Origin: Tsukamurella sputi
Lineage (GTDB): Bacteria; Actinomycetota; Actinomycetes; Mycobacteriales; Mycobacteriaceae
Direction: 5' to 3'
Assembly: GCF_007858445.1 (NCBI RefSeq)
Contig: NZ_VIGV01000004.1
Coordinates: 496,001-560,000 of the forward strand
Length of the DNA: 64,000 nucleotides
The stretch's first letter is position 1; each line of letters starts with the position of its first letter. Shown in pieces: positions 33,908 to 46,696 of this stretch. The position numbers and the translations under genes are program-made. Under the pieces are notes generated by a model. That model did no database searches. It had not been told where the DNA came from and was given only the letters and a program-made list of their open reading frames with translations.

Positions 33908-35860
33908 GTGAGCTCCGTCGATGTCTTCACCCCGCGCCAGGCCCGTGCGCTCGTCTCCATCGCCGACACCCTCGTCCCCGGCTGGGACGGGGTGCCCGGC
34001 GCCGGCGAGATCGACTTCCTCGCCTCCGTCTCGCGGACCGCGCGGCACAAGATGCTGCCGCGCGAGCTCAGGGAGTTGCAGCTCTTCCTCGACGTCTGGG
34101 ACACCCGCGGCTTCGGGCTGATCAACCGGATCGGGCCACGGCGCTTCTCCGCGCTGCCGCAGGAGCGCCGCGAGGAGGCGCTGCTCGGCTGGGGCGCGCA
34201 CGCCCTCGCGCCGGTGCGCGCGATCTTCCAGGGGCTGCGCTCGCTGCTGATCGGCGCCTACTACATCGCACCCGACGCGACCGCCGCCCGCGCCGCGATC
34301 GGCTACCCCGAGGCGCCCGGGCCGCTGCCCGACGCGCCCGAGCGGCCGTTGCGGCCGCTGGCACTGCCCGCAGGCGGGGCGAGGCTCACGGCCGACGTCG
34401 TGGTGGTCGGCTCCGGCGCCGGAGGCGGCACGGCCGCCGCGGTGCTCGCGGCCGCGGGGCTCGACGTGCTCGTCCTCGAGCGCGGCGGCTACCACGACGA
34501 CCGCGACTTCGGCGCGGGCGAGCTGGAGTCCCTCACGACGCTCTACGCCGGCGCCCCCGCGATCTCCGCCGAGGGCCAGTTCTCGTCGTTCATGGCCGGC
34601 GGCACGCTGGGCGGCGGCACCGTGGTCAACTGGTCCACCTCGTTCGCGACGCCCGACCACGTCCGCGCGGAGTGGGCCGCGCACGGCGCCCGCCAGTTCG
34701 CCGGCGACGAGTTCACCCGCTCCCTGGAGGCCGTGCAGCGCCGGCTCCGCGTCAACACCGACCACGGCGCCGCCTCCTCGCGCGACGCGATCCTCGAGCG
34801 CGGTCTCACCGCGCTCGGCTGGCACTGCGCGGCGATGCCCCGCAACGTGCTCGGCTGCGATCAGGGCGTCGAGTGCGGGCGCTGCGGGTACGGCTGCCGG
34901 ATCGGCGCCAAGCAGTCCACCGCCAAGACCTGGCTGCAGGACGCCGCCGCCGACGGCGCGCGCATCGCCGTCGGGGTCGAGGTGCGACGGGTCGTCGTGG
35001 AGCGGGGCCGCGCGACCGGCGTCGAGGCCGTCGGGCCCGACGGTGCGCCCGTTACCGTCGCCGCCGAGGCCGTCGTGGTGGCCGCCGGATCGTTGCAGAC
35101 CCCTCCGCTGCTGCGGCGGTCGGGCCTGCGGAACAAGCGGATCGGCGAGAACCTGCGGCTGCATCCCGTGACCGCCGTCGCCGGCGTCTTCGACGAGGAC
35201 GTCCGGCCCTGGGAGGGCGGCCTGCAGACCCGCTACTCCACCGAGCACGCCGACCTCGACGGCGACGGCTACGGCGTCATCTACGAAACCGGACCGGCCA
35301 GTCCCGGCGCGATCACGCTGTTCCAGCCCTGGCACTCCGCGGAGCAGCACGCCGCGGACATGCGCGCCCTGCGGCACACCGTGCAGGTCGGCGTCATCGT
35401 CCGCGACACCGGCTGCGGCCGGGTCACCGTCGGGCGCGACGGCGAGCCCGTGGTGCGGTACCGCCTGGGCGACCACGACGCGGCGCACATGCAGCGCGGC
35501 GTGGTGGGGGCGGCCGAGATCCTGGCCGCGGCCGGGGCGCGCTCGGTGCGCAGCTCGCACCAGAACCGGGTCGCCGCCGACCTGCCCGGAAGCCTCGACG
35601 GTTTCGCCGCCGCCGCGCAACGCGAGGGCTACGCGCCCGCCCGGTGCATGATGATCGCGCTGCACATCATGGGCTCCGCCGCGATGGGCGGAAGCCGCGA
35701 GACCTCGGCCACCGACCCGGACGGCGCCACCTGGGAGGTCCCGAACATCGTCGTGGCCGACGCCTCGTGCTTCCCCACGCCCAGCGGCGTGAACCCGATG
35801 ATCTCCATCGAGGCGATCGCGCACATGAACGCCTCGCGGCTCGCGGCGCGGATCTCCTAG
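33908..35860 (+). CDS. GMC oxidoreductase, long-chain alcohol oxidase type, with Cys cluster
   Basis: A 650-residue protein. The N-terminal ~130 residues ([31 protein letters not shown]...) resemble the helical extension of long-chain fatty alcohol oxidases. The FAD-binding GMC core then begins with [34 protein letters not shown], and the C-terminal catalytic region has [25 protein letters not shown] and [27 protein letters not shown] compact four-Cys cluster ([14 protein letters not shown]) sits mid-protein, as in plant-type FAO and cholesterol-oxidase-like enzymes. It probably oxidises a lipid alcohol or sterol. Its place after thiBPQ is odd and may only reflect a shared transcript. Confidence 0.82.
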   Translation: MSSVDVFTPRQARALVSIADTLVPGWDGVPGAGEIDFLASVSRTARHKMLPRELRELQLFLDVWDTRGFGLINRIGPRRFSALPQERREEALLGWGAHALAPVRAIFQGLRSLLIGAYYIAPDATAARAAIGYPEAPGPLPDAPERPLRPLALPAGGARLTADVVVVGSGAGGGTAAAVLAAAGLDVLVLERGGYHDDRDFGAGELESLTTLYAGAPAISAEGQFSSFMAGGTLGGGTVVNWSTSFATPDHVRAEWAAHGARQFAGDEFTRSLEAVQRRLRVNTDHGAASSRDAILERGLTALGWHCAAMPRNVLGCDQGVECGRCGYGCRIGAKQSTAKTWLQDAAADGARIAVGVEVRRVVVERGRATGVEAVGPDGAPVTVAAEAVVVAAGSLQTPPLLRRSGLRNKRIGENLRLHPVTAVAGVFDEDVRPWEGGLQTRYSTEHADLDGDGYGVIYETGPASPGAITLFQPWHSAEQHAADMRALRHTVQVGVIVRDTGCGRVTVGRDGEPVVRYRLGDHDAAHMQRGVVGAAEILAAAGARSVRSSHQNRVAADLPGSLDGFAAAAQREGYAPARCMMIALHIMGSAAMGGSRETSATDPDGATWEVPNIVVADASCFPTPSGVNPMISIEAIAHMNASRLAARIS

Positions 35861-36849
35861 CGGCGCTCGCCGTCGAGGTACCAGTCCGGGAGCGGTTCGG
35901 TGGTCAGGCGGGTCCCGTCGCCCGGACGGGTGAGGGTGAAGACGGCGCGCTGGATCCGGGGGATGCGGTCCATGTCGTCGGCGATCGCTGCGAGCCGGGC
36001 CGCGACCTGCGACTCCGGCAGGTCGCCCTCCAGATCGACGGCGGCGACGAGGAAGAGACGGTCGGCGCCGACCCACTCCATGTGCAGGAAGCTCACCTGC
36101 TTGACGTCGGGATGCGCGAGCAGCGCCTCGAGCATCCGGTTGCGGGCGAGCGGCGTCGCCTCCTCGCCGGTGAGGAAGTCCATGTTCCGGCGGATCAGGA
36201 AGACCGCCACGAAGCCGAGCAGGACCCCCACCGCGATCGACCCGATGGCGTCCCAGGCCGGATTCCCGGTGATCTGGTGCAGCGCCATCGCGGTCGCGGC
36301 GATGACGATGCCGATCAGTGCGCTGAGATCCTCGGCGAAGACCGAACGCAGCACCGGGTTCGACGTGATCCGCACGTAGCGCAGGGGGTGCAGCATGCGC
36401 TCCTGCGCGCCGGCCCGGGTCTGCCGCAGCGCCTGGAGGAAGGACGTGCCCTCCAGCACGAAGGAGATCGCCAAAACCGCGTAGCCCCAGCCGTAGTCGG
36501 CCGCCTCCTCGGGTGCTCCGAGTGCCGAGATGCCATGCCACACCGACACCGCCGCGCCGACGCTGAACAGGCCGAAGGCCGCGAACATCGACCACACGTA
36601 GCCGGATCGGCCGTAGCCGAACGGATGGCTCGCATCGGCCGGCTTGCCCGCCCGCTTCGCGCCGACGAGCAGGAAGACCTCGTTGCCGGTGTCGGCCCAC
36701 GAGTGCGCGGCCTCCGCCACCATCGCCGCCGACCCCGTGACCGCCGCCGCGACCGATTTCGCCACCGCGATCAGGATGTTCGCGCCGAAGGCGATGAGCA
36801 CCGTCACCAGGCTCTCGTCCCGGGTACCGTCCGCCGCCTTGTCGCCCAT
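35857..36849 (-). CDS. Cation diffusion facilitator family transporter
   Basis: A 330-residue CDF protein. TM1 is [29 protein letters not shown]2 has the metal-site motif [19 protein letters not shown] (HxxxD); TM5 has a second Asp in [22 protein letters not shown] cytoplasmic C-terminal domain follows ([29 protein letters not shown]). Such proteins export Zn, Fe, Co or Mn by proton antiport; the metal cannot be told. TACGAT lies seven bases before the ATG on the minus strand. It converges with the GMC gene, the stop codons overlapping by four bases, and is divergent from the aldo-keto reductase. Confidence 0.88.
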   Translation of the reverse strand: MGDKAADGTRDESLVTVLIAFGANILIAVAKSVAAAVTGSAAMVAEAAHSWADTGNEVFLLVGAKRAGKPADASHPFGYGRSGYVWSMFAAFGLFSVGAAVSVWHGISALGAPEEAADYGWGYAVLAISFVLEGTSFLQALRQTRAGAQERMLHPLRYVRITSNPVLRSVFAEDLSALIGIVIAATAMALHQITGNPAWDAIGSIAVGVLLGFVAVFLIRRNMDFLTGEEATPLARNRMLEALLAHPDVKQVSFLHMEWVGADRLFLVAAVDLEGDLPESQVAARLAAIADDMDRIPRIQRAVFTLTRPGDGTRLTTEPLPDWYLDGERR

Positions 36850-36898
36850 GCTGCCGATCGTAGGCCCGGCGGCGGCCCGCGCCGGGCATGATGGGGGT

Positions 36899-37957
36899 AT
36901 GGGTGCATTCGATCCGTACGTCGCGAGCGACCGCCGGTACGACGGGGTTCCGTACCGCCGGGTGGGGGAGTCGGGACTCAAGCTCCCCGTGGTCTCGCTC
37001 GGCCTGTGGCACAACTTCGGCGACGACAAACCGCTGCAGACCCAGCGCGACATCCTGCGTCGTGCCTTCGACCTGGGCGTGACCCACTTCGACCTCGCCA
37101 ACAACTACGGCCCGCCGCCCGGCAGCGCCGAGCGCAACTTCGGCACACTCCTGGCGGAGGACTTCCGTCCGTATCGCGACGAGCTGATCATCTCGTCCAA
37201 GGCCGGCTGGGACATGTGGCCCGGTCCCTACGGCTTCGGCGGCTCCCGCAAGTACCTGCTGTCGTCGCTCGACCAGTCGCTGCGCCGCATGGGGCTCGAC
37301 CACGTGGACATCTTCTACAGCCACCGGCCCGATCCCGAGACGCCGCTCGAGGAGACCATGGGCGCGCTGCACAACGCCGTGACCTCGGGCAAGGCGCTGC
37401 ACGTGGGGATCTCCTCGTACAGTGCGGCGCTCACCGCCCGAGCCCAGGAGATCATGCGCGACCTGGGCACGCCGCTGCTCATCCACCAGCCCTCCTACTC
37501 GATGCTCAACCGCTGGGTCGAGGGCGACGAGGACGGGGCCTCCCTGCTGGAGACGACCGCAGCCGAGGGCATGGGCGTGATCGCCTTCTCCCCGCTGGCG
37601 CAAGGGCTCCTCACCGACCGCTACCTGGGCGGCGTGCCGGAGGACTCGCGCGCCGCCGCGGGCAAGAGCCTGTCCGGCCGCATGCTGTCCGAGGAGAACC
37701 TGGCCCGGGTCCGGGGCCTGGCCGGCATCGCCGCCGACCGCGGACAGACGCTCGCGCAGATGGCGATCGCCTGGGTACTGCGCAACCCCGCGGTGACCTC
37801 CGCGCTGATCGGGGCGTCCAGCGTCGCGCAGCTCGAGGACAGTCTGGGCGCCGTCGCCGGCCTCGACTTCAGCGCGGACGAACTGGCCGCGATCGACGAG
37901 TTCGCCGTCGACGGGGACCTGAACATCTGGTGGGGCGCCACCGCTTCGACGTCGTGA
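36899..37957 (+). CDS. Aldo-keto reductase (YghZ / L-glyceraldehyde-3-phosphate reductase type)
   Basis: The 352-residue AKR begins [28 protein letters not shown] and has the catalytic tetrad region [19 protein letters not shown] (Asp, Tyr) with ISSKAGW (Lys) and [10 protein letters not shown] (His). The C-terminal NADPH loop is [17 protein letters not shown]. This set matches AKR14/YghZ and Kv-beta-like reductases acting on small aldehydes. A CATGAT box ends six bases before the ATG. A downstream TetR gene overlaps its stop (GTGA), so the reductase and regulator form one unit, perhaps for aldehyde detoxification. Confidence 0.9.
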   Translation: MGAFDPYVASDRRYDGVPYRRVGESGLKLPVVSLGLWHNFGDDKPLQTQRDILRRAFDLGVTHFDLANNYGPPPGSAERNFGTLLAEDFRPYRDELIISSKAGWDMWPGPYGFGGSRKYLLSSLDQSLRRMGLDHVDIFYSHRPDPETPLEETMGALHNAVTSGKALHVGISSYSAALTARAQEIMRDLGTPLLIHQPSYSMLNRWVEGDEDGASLLETTAAEGMGVIAFSPLAQGLLTDRYLGGVPEDSRAAAGKSLSGRMLSEENLARVRGLAGIAADRGQTLAQMAIAWVLRNPAVTSALIGASSVAQLEDSLGAVAGLDFSADELAAIDEFAVDGDLNIWWGATASTS

Positions 37958-38625
37958 CCGGCGCGCGCGCCGACGCGGGGCAGCGGACCGTCGGGCGGGT
38001 GTACGCGGGCGCCGACGCACGGACCCGGCAGGCCGAGCGCCTCGCCCGGCTCGAAGAGGCCGGGCTGGACCTGTTCGCCACCGTCGGCTACCAGCAGACG
38101 ACGGTGGCCGCGGTCTGCGAGCGCGCGAAGGTCTCGCGGCGGCACTTCTACGAGCAGTTCTCGGACCGTGAGGCGCTCTTGCGCCACCTCTACGCCGGGG
38201 TGCAGGAGCGAGGACGGGCGGCGGTCGCAGGCGCGCTCGCCGTCGGCGTGACGGGGGCGGGGCCGGATGCGGTGCGGGACCTCGTCGCGACGGGGCTGAC
38301 CGCGTACGTCGACTCGGTGCTGGCGGATCCGCGGGGGCTGCGTGTCGCCTTCGTCGAGGTGGTGGGCGTGAGCGCCGAGTTGGAGCGGTACCGGATGGAC
38401 AACCGCGCGGGCTGGGCGGCGCTCGTGCGCGCCGCCGCCGAGGAGGCGGGCGCGCGGGCCGTCTCGCCGTGGGTGTACGCGGCGTTCATCCCGTCGGTCA
38501 ACGAGTTCCTCATGGCCTGGTGGCAGAGCGCCCACGACCGGTCCGATCCGGCGGAGCTGGTGCGCGTGCTCACCTCCGTGCTGACCGACCTGTTGGTGGC
38601 GGCACCGTCGGACAGGATCAGCTAG
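37954..38625 (+). CDS. TetR-family regulator coupled to the aldo-keto reductase
   Basis: A 223-residue TetR protein. The helix-turn-helix is at about residues 25-70 (RLARLEEAGLDLFATVGYQQTTVAAVCERAKVSRRHFYEQFSDREALLRHLY), followed by a helical ligand domain (VRDLVATGLTAYVDSVLADPRGLRVAFVEVVGVS, WVYAAFIPSVNEFLMAWWQ). The GTG overlaps the reductase stop codon, giving translational coupling. It likely controls its own operon, but I see no clear palindrome before the reductase. Its 3' end overlaps the small Cys-rich gene by four bases. Confidence 0.85.
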   Translation: MTGARADAGQRTVGRVYAGADARTRQAERLARLEEAGLDLFATVGYQQTTVAAVCERAKVSRRHFYEQFSDREALLRHLYAGVQERGRAAVAGALAVGVTGAGPDAVRDLVATGLTAYVDSVLADPRGLRVAFVEVVGVSAELERYRMDNRAGWAALVRAAAEEAGARAVSPWVYAAFIPSVNEFLMAWWQSAHDRSDPAELVRVLTSVLTDLLVAAPSDRIS

Positions 38626-38819
38626 GCGACCCGGGTGCGTTCCGGGTTGGCGCGCACCGTCTTCAGGGACTTCTCGAGTTCCTTCTTCGTGGCGCCGTGC
38701 GCGGCCAGACGGTTGAGCTTGTGGATCACGACGGGGCATTTCATGCACCGCGTCTTCTTGCGGCAGCACTTCTTCTTGGGCTTGCTGCCCACGAGCTTGT
38801 GCGCCTTGGTCTTACTCAC
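38622..38819 (-). CDS. Small Lys/Cys-rich protein under an IdeR-type iron box
   Basis: A 65-residue, very basic protein starting MSKTKAHKLVGSKPKKK. It has a Cys cluster, CCRKKTRCMKCPVVIHKL (CC-x5-C-x2-C), able to bind a metal or Fe-S centre, and a helical basic tail (ATKKELEKSLKTVRANP). I do not recognise an assigned function. GTG at 38817-38819 is preferred because the -10 box TAACCT (38831-38826, minus strand) ends exactly six bases upstream, as at many leaderless genes here; ATG at 38823-38825 is the longer alternative. TTGACA (minus strand, 38857-38852) is the -35, with a 19-bp spacer. The IdeR-like box overlaps the -10, so iron repression is predicted. Confidence 0.72.
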   Translation of the reverse strand: MSKTKAHKLVGSKPKKKCCRKKTRCMKCPVVIHKLNRLAAHGATKKELEKSLKTVRANPERTRVA

Positions 38820-38823
38820 CACC

Positions 38824-38842
38824 ATAGGTTAGCGCAACCTAA
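38824..38842. promoter_or_regulatory. IdeR/DtxR-type iron box
   Basis: ATAGGTTAGCGCAACCTAA matches the IdeR/DtxR consensus TTAGGTTAGSCTAACCTAA at 16 of 19 positions, with both AGGTT/AACCT arms intact. It covers the -10 region of the minus-strand small Cys-rich gene. The site is about 165 bp from the typA start and probably does not act on typA. Confidence 0.75.
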
Positions 38843-39008
38843 TGATGGATTGTCAATCGTCACACCGAGGACGTCCGATTCGGGGCGGAACCGGTTTTCC
38901 CCGTAGCCTGGAGGCGACCAGGCGTGTAATCACGCCCCCTTCTCCGTGTCCGCGTGAGCCGTTCGACGAGCCCATGCGCGCGCGGACGCCCAGCACAGGA
39001 GAACATTC

Positions 39009-40916
<1,908 letters not shown>

Positions 40917-40993
40917 GCCCTCGGGCGCGGTGGCGCGACCCGGCGGCGAGACGTCGGGCGGAGGATCGGCAGCGAGCATAGGAGGCACGAGCA

Positions 40994-42850
40994 GTGCGGC
41001 ACAGGTCCCTGGGACTGACGGTGGCGTCGGTGCTGCTCGCGGGCGCTCTCACCGCGTGCGTCGCGGACCCGCCCCCGGCCGTCCCGGGATCGGAGACCTC
41101 CGCGCCGCCGCAGGCCCCGGCCACCACCGGTGCCACCGTGCTGGTCGCGATCGACGGACTGGGGCCGGGCTTCAATCCGCACCTCGCGTCGAACTCGTCC
41201 GCCGCCTCGCGGGCCCTGGCGGCGATGACGCTGCCGAGCGTCTTCCGTGAGGTGAAGGGCCCGGACGGGCGGGTCGCGCCGGTGCAGAACACGGACCTGA
41301 TCCCGACGATCGAGCACCCGGCGCCCCTGCAGATCGCGTACACGATCCGGCAGGACGCGCAATGGTCCGACGGTGCGCCGATCGCCGCCGAGGACTTCGT
41401 CTACCTGTGGCAGTCGATGATCACGGCCCCGGACACCGTCGGCTCGGCGCCGTACCGGCAGATCGAATCGGTCGCGTCGGGCGCGGGCGGTAAGCGGGTG
41501 ATCGTCACCCTCAAGGCGCCGCTGCCGGGCTGGCGCAGCCTGTTCCAGAACCTGCTCCCGAGCCACCTCATGAAGGGCTCGCCGGGCGGTTTCAACGGCG
41601 CCATGCGGGAGAAGATCCCCGCCTCCGGCGCCGGGTACCTGGTCAAGAAGGTCGACGTCGCCCGGGACGAGGTGACCCTCGAGCGCAACGACCGCTACTG
41701 GATGAAGCCCGCCCGCGTCGACCGCATCGTGCTGCGCAAGGGCGGCACCGACACCCAACTCGCCAACTCCGTCCGCACCGGCGACGTCCAGGTGGTCGCG
41801 GTCCACGGCGGGCCGTCGCTCCTGGCGCAGCTCACCTCGATCTACGAGGTCCGCGCCGTCGAGCAGGTCGACCCGCGCGTGCTGTCGCTGACGCTGAACA
41901 CCCGGTCGAAGTTCCTCGCGGACGTCGAGGTTCGGCGTGCCCTCCTCGACGCGGTGAACGTCGACCTGCTCACCACCGTCGGCTCCGGCGGCGACGCGGT
42001 GCGGCCCGCTCGCGCGCAGGTGCTGGCACCGTCGGACCCCGGTTACGTGCCGACGATGCCGGCCCGCCCCGCCCCCGCGGAGGCGAAGGCCAAGCTCGAG
42101 CAGGCGCTCGCGGGCGCCGGCTACACGCTGCAGAACGCGCCCATCCCGCCGAGCCAGAGCGTCCCGCCGACGCCGCCGCCCGCGACCGATCCGGCCGGGC
42201 CGAGCACCAGCAGCGACCCGTCGGCGCTGCCCGTGCCGCCGTCGCCGTCGCCGGGCGAGAACGTCCAGCAGTACGTGCGCGACGGGGTGCCGATGTTCCT
42301 CCGGATCGGCGTGCCGCAGGGCAACGTGCCGGCATTCGCCGTGGCCAGCAACGCGACCGATCAGCTGCGCGCCATGGGCGTCTTCGCGTCGGTCGTCGCG
42401 TTGGAGCCGCAGGCCGTCGCCGGGACCTCGCTGCTCGACGGTGGCGTCGACGCGGTCGTCGGCTGGTCCAGCACCGGCCCGACGCCGGTCGAGCGGTTCG
42501 CCTCGCGGGTGGAGTGCCCCGCGCCCCCGTCGGAGAGCGGCCAGCGCACCACGACGACCGCGGCGCCCGCGACGCCGAACGCCGAGAACGATCCGGCCGC
42601 GACGACGGTGGGCGGCAACCTCGCCGGCCTCTGCGACGCGGGCCTGCAGGGCCTCGCGCTCGACGGGCTGCGCGGTGGCCCCGTCGACCTGGCCGCGATC
42701 GATGCGCAGCTGTGGTCCCGCGCGACGGTGCTGCCGATCCTGCAGGACGTGACGCTGACCGCCGTCGGCCCGACCGTGCAGGGCGTCACGCTCGACGGTC
42801 CGCCCCGCGACGGCGTCTTCACGGGTGTCGAGGGATGGGCCCGCAAGTGA
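40994..42850 (+). CDS. lpqW: LpqW-like lipoprotein (family 5 substrate-binding fold)
   Basis: A 618-residue lipoprotein. The signal peptide ends in LTAC with lipidated Cys22, followed by a family-5 extracellular solute-binding domain (YTIRQDAQWSDGAPIAAEDFVYLWQSM, LERNDRYWMKPARVDRIVL, EVRRALLDAVNVDLL). A Pro/Ser-rich insert lies at about residues 380-420. Mycobacterial LpqW does not import peptides but steers mannoside intermediates between PIM and lipomannan/lipoarabinomannan synthesis. The family match and its position after typA and before mshB support this identity. The GTG follows ATAGGAGG. Its stop overlaps the mshB start (TGATG). Confidence 0.88.
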   Translation: MRHRSLGLTVASVLLAGALTACVADPPPAVPGSETSAPPQAPATTGATVLVAIDGLGPGFNPHLASNSSAASRALAAMTLPSVFREVKGPDGRVAPVQNTDLIPTIEHPAPLQIAYTIRQDAQWSDGAPIAAEDFVYLWQSMITAPDTVGSAPYRQIESVASGAGGKRVIVTLKAPLPGWRSLFQNLLPSHLMKGSPGGFNGAMREKIPASGAGYLVKKVDVARDEVTLERNDRYWMKPARVDRIVLRKGGTDTQLANSVRTGDVQVVAVHGGPSLLAQLTSIYEVRAVEQVDPRVLSLTLNTRSKFLADVEVRRALLDAVNVDLLTTVGSGGDAVRPARAQVLAPSDPGYVPTMPARPAPAEAKAKLEQALAGAGYTLQNAPIPPSQSVPPTPPPATDPAGPSTSSDPSALPVPPSPSPGENVQQYVRDGVPMFLRIGVPQGNVPAFAVASNATDQLRAMGVFASVVALEPQAVAGTSLLDGGVDAVVGWSSTGPTPVERFASRVECPAPPSESGQRTTTTAAPATPNAENDPAATTVGGNLAGLCDAGLQGLALDGLRGGPVDLAAIDAQLWSRATVLPILQDVTLTAVGPTVQGVTLDGPPRDGVFTGVEGWARK

Positions 42851-43755
42851 TGCAGCCGAGCGGACGGCGACTGCTGCTGGTGCACGCGCACCCCGACGAC
42901 GAGACGATCACCACCGGCGGCACCATCGCCCGGTACCTGGCGGAGGGCGCCGAGGTCACCGTCGTGACCTGCACCCTGGGCGAGGAGGGCGAGGTGATGG
43001 AGCCGCGCTTCGCGCAGCTCACCGCCGAGAACGCCGATCAGCTGGGCGGCTACCGGATCGGCGAGCTCACGGGTGCGCTGGCGGCGCTGAGCGACCCCGC
43101 AGGGCCGGTGCTGCGGCCGCGTTTCCTGGGCGGCATGGGTCGCTGGCGCGACTCCGGCATGGCGGGCACCCCCGCGGCCGATCATCCCCGGGCCTTCGCC
43201 TCGGCGCCCCGGACCCAGGCCGACGGTGGGCCCCTGCAGGCGCTCACCCGCATCATCCGGGACGTCCGGCCCCAGGTCGTGATCACCTACGACGAGGTCG
43301 GCGGTTACGGTCACCCCGACCACATCGCCGCGCACCTGCTCACGCACGCCGCCGTCGACGCGGCGGCGGACCCCGAGGTCGCGGGGGAGCCCTGGGAGGT
43401 CGCGAAGCTGTACTGGACGGTGACCTCCCGCGGCGACCTGGAATCCACGCTCGCCGCACTCCGCGGCGCCGAGCTGCCCGGGGACTGGCGCGTGCCCGCT
43501 CCGGAGGAGCTGCCCGCGCACGACGATGCGGCGATCACCTCCCGGATCGACGTCGCACCGGTCCTCGATCGCAAGCGCGCCGCGCTCCGCGCCCACGCGA
43601 CGCAGCTCGGCGTGAGCGCGGACGGCGCCGCCCTCGCGTTGACCAACCGGATCGCGCAGCCGGTCTTCGCCGAGGAGGCCTACGTGCTCGCCCGCGGCGC
43701 TGCGGCTCCCGGTCCGGACGGCCTCGAGCGCGACCTCTTCGCCGGGGTGGCGTGA
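42850..43755 (+). CDS. mshB: N-acetyl-glucosaminyl-inositol deacetylase (mycothiol synthesis)
   Basis: A 301-residue zinc deacetylase of the LmbE/PIG-L family. The zinc and catalytic motif is [22 protein letters not shown] near residue 12-18, with the third ligand in [11 protein letters not shown]. The inserts [33 protein letters not shown] and [26 protein letters not shown] are typical of MshB rather than Mca. It removes acetyl from GlcNAc-Ins to give GlcN-Ins, the second step to mycothiol. The ATG overlaps the lpqW stop and the gene stop overlaps the next start, so it sits in a tightly coupled operon. Confidence 0.94.
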   Translation: MQPSGRRLLLVHAHPDDETITTGGTIARYLAEGAEVTVVTCTLGEEGEVMEPRFAQLTAENADQLGGYRIGELTGALAALSDPAGPVLRPRFLGGMGRWRDSGMAGTPAADHPRAFASAPRTQADGGPLQALTRIIRDVRPQVVITYDEVGGYGHPDHIAAHLLTHAAVDAAADPEVAGEPWEVAKLYWTVTSRGDLESTLAALRGAELPGDWRVPAPEELPAHDDAAITSRIDVAPVLDRKRAALRAHATQLGVSADGAALALTNRIAQPVFAEEAYVLARGAAAPGPDGLERDLFAGVA

Positions 43756-44108
43756 TGGAGCCCCTGGACAAGGTCCTGCTTGGGCTGGCCGCGCTCGGCG
43801 GCGCGGTCTGCGCCGTCGGCGCCACCATGTACCTCTACCTGTACGTCGGCGCGGTGCCCCTTCCGCTCTCCGCGGTTCTGTTCGGCGCGCTGCTCGCCTG
43901 GATCTCCGTCGCGGCCCGCCGGCTGGGCGGCGAGCCCGTCCACGGCGCCCTCCCCGTGATCGCGTTCCTCCTGGTGATCGCGGTCTTCCTGCTCGGCGGA
44001 CCGGGCGGCGACATCGTCCTCTACGCCGATTGGCGGCTGCCCGTGCTCCTGCTCTGTGGAATCGGGATGCCGATCCTGGCGGGACACCTGGCATCATCGG
44101 AGAAGTGA
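43755..44108 (+). CDS. Small conserved membrane protein of the mshB-fbiC operon (Rv1171-like)
   Basis: The 117-residue product has four hydrophobic helices: [62 protein letters not shown] and [19 protein letters not shown]. It corresponds by position to M. tuberculosis Rv1171, a conserved protein of unknown function between mshB and fbiC. The ATG overlaps the mshB stop (TGATG) and its stop overlaps the fbiC GTG (GTGA), so all are translated in series. No function can be assigned. Confidence 0.8.
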   Translation: MEPLDKVLLGLAALGGAVCAVGATMYLYLYVGAVPLPLSAVLFGALLAWISVAARRLGGEPVHGALPVIAFLLVIAVFLLGGPGGDIVLYADWRLPVLLLCGIGMPILAGHLASSEK

Positions 44109-46696
44109 CGGACGCTTCAGAGCAGACCCCCGCGCTCCTCCCACTGCCGACGGTGCCGAAACGCGCGGCGGAGCCGTACGTGCCGACGGCGTCGGCGATG
44201 CGCCGCGCGCTGCGCCGGGCGCGGGACGGCGCGGTGCTCAACGTCGACGAGGCGCAGGTGCTGCTCGCGGCCCGCGGCGACGATCTGGACGACCTGTGCC
44301 GCTCGGCCGCGCGGGTGCGCGACGCGGGCCTGTTGGAGGCGGGGCTGACGGGGGTCGACGGGACGCCGCAGGTCACCTACAGCAAGAAGGTCTTCATCCC
44401 GATCACGCGGCTGTGTCGCGACAAGTGCCACTACTGCACCTTCGTGACGGTGCCGGGCAAGCTGGCGGCCGAGGGGCACGGCGCGTACATGGAGCCCGAC
44501 GAGATCCTGGAGGTCGCGCGGCGGGGCGCCGAGCTGGGCTGTCACGAGGCGCTGTTCACCCTCGGTGACCGGCCGGAGGACCGCTGGGAGGCGGCGCGCA
44601 CCTGGCTCGACGAGCGCGGCTACGACTCCACTCTCGACTACGTGCGGGCCATGGCGATCCGCGTGCTGGAGGAGACGGGCCTCCTGCCGCACCTCAACCC
44701 CGGCGTCATGAGCTGGGAGGAGCTCTCGCGGCTCAAGCCCGTCGCGCCGTCGATGGGCATGATGCTCGAGACCACCTCCGAGCGCCTGTTCACCGAGAAG
44801 GGGCAGCCGCACTACGGCTCACCCGACAAGGACCCGGCGGTGCGCCTACGCACGCTGACCGATGCCGGCCGGCTCTCGGTGCCGTTCACCACGGGGCTGC
44901 TCATCGGGATCGGTGAGGACGAGCGCGAACGCGCCGAATCGATCATGGCCATCCGCAAGGTGCACAAGGCCTTCGGCCACGTGCAGGAGGTCATCATCCA
45001 GAACTTCCGCGCCAAGCCCGACACCGCGATGCGGTCGGTGGAGGACGCGGACCTGCAGACCTACCGCGCGGCGATCGCCGTGACCCGGATGGTCCTCGGC
45101 CCCGCCATGCGGGTGCAGGCGCCGCCGAACCTGGTCTCCGCGGAGGAGTGCCGGCTGCTGCTGGAGGCCGGCGTCGACGACTGGGGCGGCGTCTCCCCGG
45201 TGACCCCGGACCACGTCAACCCCGAGCGGCCCTGGCCGGACCTCGACGCGCTCGCGCAGATCACCGCCGACGCGGGATTCGAACTGCGCCAGCGGCTCAC
45301 GGCGCAGCCCAAGTACGTCCGGGCCGGCAACCCGTGGATCGATCCGCGCGTCGCGCCGCATGTCACCGCCCTGGCCGACGCCGAGACCGGACTGGCGGAC
45401 CCGGACGCGATGCCCGTCGGCCTGCCCTGGCAGGAGCCCGACGAGGAATGGGCGTCGTCGGGCCGGGTGGACCTGAACACCGCGATCGACGTCGACGGCC
45501 GCAACACCGACACCCGATCCGACCTGGGATCCGCCTTCGGCGACTGGGAATCGGTGCGGGAGCAGGTGCTCTCGCTGTCGGCGCCGGAGCGGGTCGAGTC
45601 CGATGTGCTGTCGGCCCTGCGGGCGGCGGAGAAGAACCCGGGCGGCCTGTCGGACGATCAGTACCGGGCGCTCGCGTACGCCGACGACGCCGGGCTCGAA
45701 GCCCTGGTGGCGCTGGCCGATCAGCTCCGCAAGGACGCCGTCGGCGACGTGGTGACCTACGTCGTCAACCGGAACATCAACTTCACCAACATCTGCTACA
45801 CCGGGTGCCGGTTCTGCGCCTTCGCGCAGCGCAAGGGCGACGCCGACGCCTTCACGTTGTCGATGAAGGAGGTCGCCGACCGCGCCGAGGAGGCCTGGCA
45901 GGTGGGCGCCACCGAGGTGTGCATGCAGGGCGGCATCGACCCCGACCTGCCGGCCACCGGTTACGCCGACCTCGTGCGCGCGGTGAAGCAGCGCGTCCCC
46001 GGCATGCACGTGCACGCCTTCAGCCCGATGGAGATCGTCAACGGCGCCGCCCACTCGGGCGAGTCGGTGCGGGACTGGCTGATCGGGCTCCGCGAGGCCG
46101 GACTCGACACCATCCCGGGCACCGCCGCGGAGATCCTCGACGACGAGGTGCGGTGGGTGCTCACCAAGGGCAAACTGCCCACCTCGGCCTGGATCGACGT
46201 GGTGACCACCGCCCACGAGGTGGGCATCCGCTCGAGCTCGACGATGATGTACGGGCACGTGGACAACCCGTCGCACTGGGTGACGCACCTGAACGTGCTG
46301 CGCGACATCCAGGACCGCACGGGCGGCTTCACCGAGTTCGTGCCGCTGCCCTTCGTGCACCAGAGCGCCCCGCTGTACCTCGCGGGCGCCGCGCGGCCGG
46401 GGCCGACGAAGCGCGACAACCGCGCCGTGCACGCGTTGGCGCGGGTCATGCTGCACGGCCGCATCGACCACGTCCAGACGTCGTGGGTGAAACTGGGCAC
46501 CGCGGGTACGCAGGCCATGCTGCAGGGCGGCGCCAACGACCTGGGTGGCACGCTGATGGAGGAGACGATCTCGCGGATGGCGGGGTCCTCACACGGATCG
46601 GAGAAGACGGTGGCGGAGTTGCACGCGATCGCGAACGGAATCGGGCGTCCCGCACGGGAACGCACCACCACGCACGCCCAGCGGGGTGCCGCGTGA
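44105..46696 (+). CDS. fbiC: Bifunctional FO synthase (CofG/CofH fusion), F420 biosynthesis
   Basis: An 863-residue fused radical-SAM enzyme. The N-terminal CofG domain has the 4Fe-4S motif CRDKCHYC within a [20 protein letters not shown] stretch, and the C-terminal CofH domain has CYTGCRFC ([20 protein letters not shown]). Other CofH marks are [19 protein letters not shown] and [34 protein letters not shown]. It makes FO, the deazaflavin chromophore of F420, from tyrosine and 5-amino-6-ribitylamino-uracil. The fusion is characteristic of Actinobacteria. The GTG at 44105 overlaps the preceding stop; 25 extra residues of open frame upstream are ignored. Confidence 0.97.
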   Translation: MTDASEQTPALLPLPTVPKRAAEPYVPTASAMRRALRRARDGAVLNVDEAQVLLAARGDDLDDLCRSAARVRDAGLLEAGLTGVDGTPQVTYSKKVFIPITRLCRDKCHYCTFVTVPGKLAAEGHGAYMEPDEILEVARRGAELGCHEALFTLGDRPEDRWEAARTWLDERGYDSTLDYVRAMAIRVLEETGLLPHLNPGVMSWEELSRLKPVAPSMGMMLETTSERLFTEKGQPHYGSPDKDPAVRLRTLTDAGRLSVPFTTGLLIGIGEDERERAESIMAIRKVHKAFGHVQEVIIQNFRAKPDTAMRSVEDADLQTYRAAIAVTRMVLGPAMRVQAPPNLVSAEECRLLLEAGVDDWGGVSPVTPDHVNPERPWPDLDALAQITADAGFELRQRLTAQPKYVRAGNPWIDPRVAPHVTALADAETGLADPDAMPVGLPWQEPDEEWASSGRVDLNTAIDVDGRNTDTRSDLGSAFGDWESVREQVLSLSAPERVESDVLSALRAAEKNPGGLSDDQYRALAYADDAGLEALVALADQLRKDAVGDVVTYVVNRNINFTNICYTGCRFCAFAQRKGDADAFTLSMKEVADRAEEAWQVGATEVCMQGGIDPDLPATGYADLVRAVKQRVPGMHVHAFSPMEIVNGAAHSGESVRDWLIGLREAGLDTIPGTAAEILDDEVRWVLTKGKLPTSAWIDVVTTAHEVGIRSSSTMMYGHVDNPSHWVTHLNVLRDIQDRTGGFTEFVPLPFVHQSAPLYLAGAARPGPTKRDNRAVHALARVMLHGRIDHVQTSWVKLGTAGTQAMLQGGANDLGGTLMEETISRMAGSSHGSEKTVAELHAIANGIGRPARERTTTHAQRGAA

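Noticed and set aside
33872-38020. Very long open frame on the minus strand (over 1,300 codons) opposite the GMC, CDF and reductase genes
   Set aside because: It is antisense to several well-supported genes and its translation is low-complexity Arg/Gly/Val-rich without domains. Such frames are expected in high-GC DNA with biased third positions.
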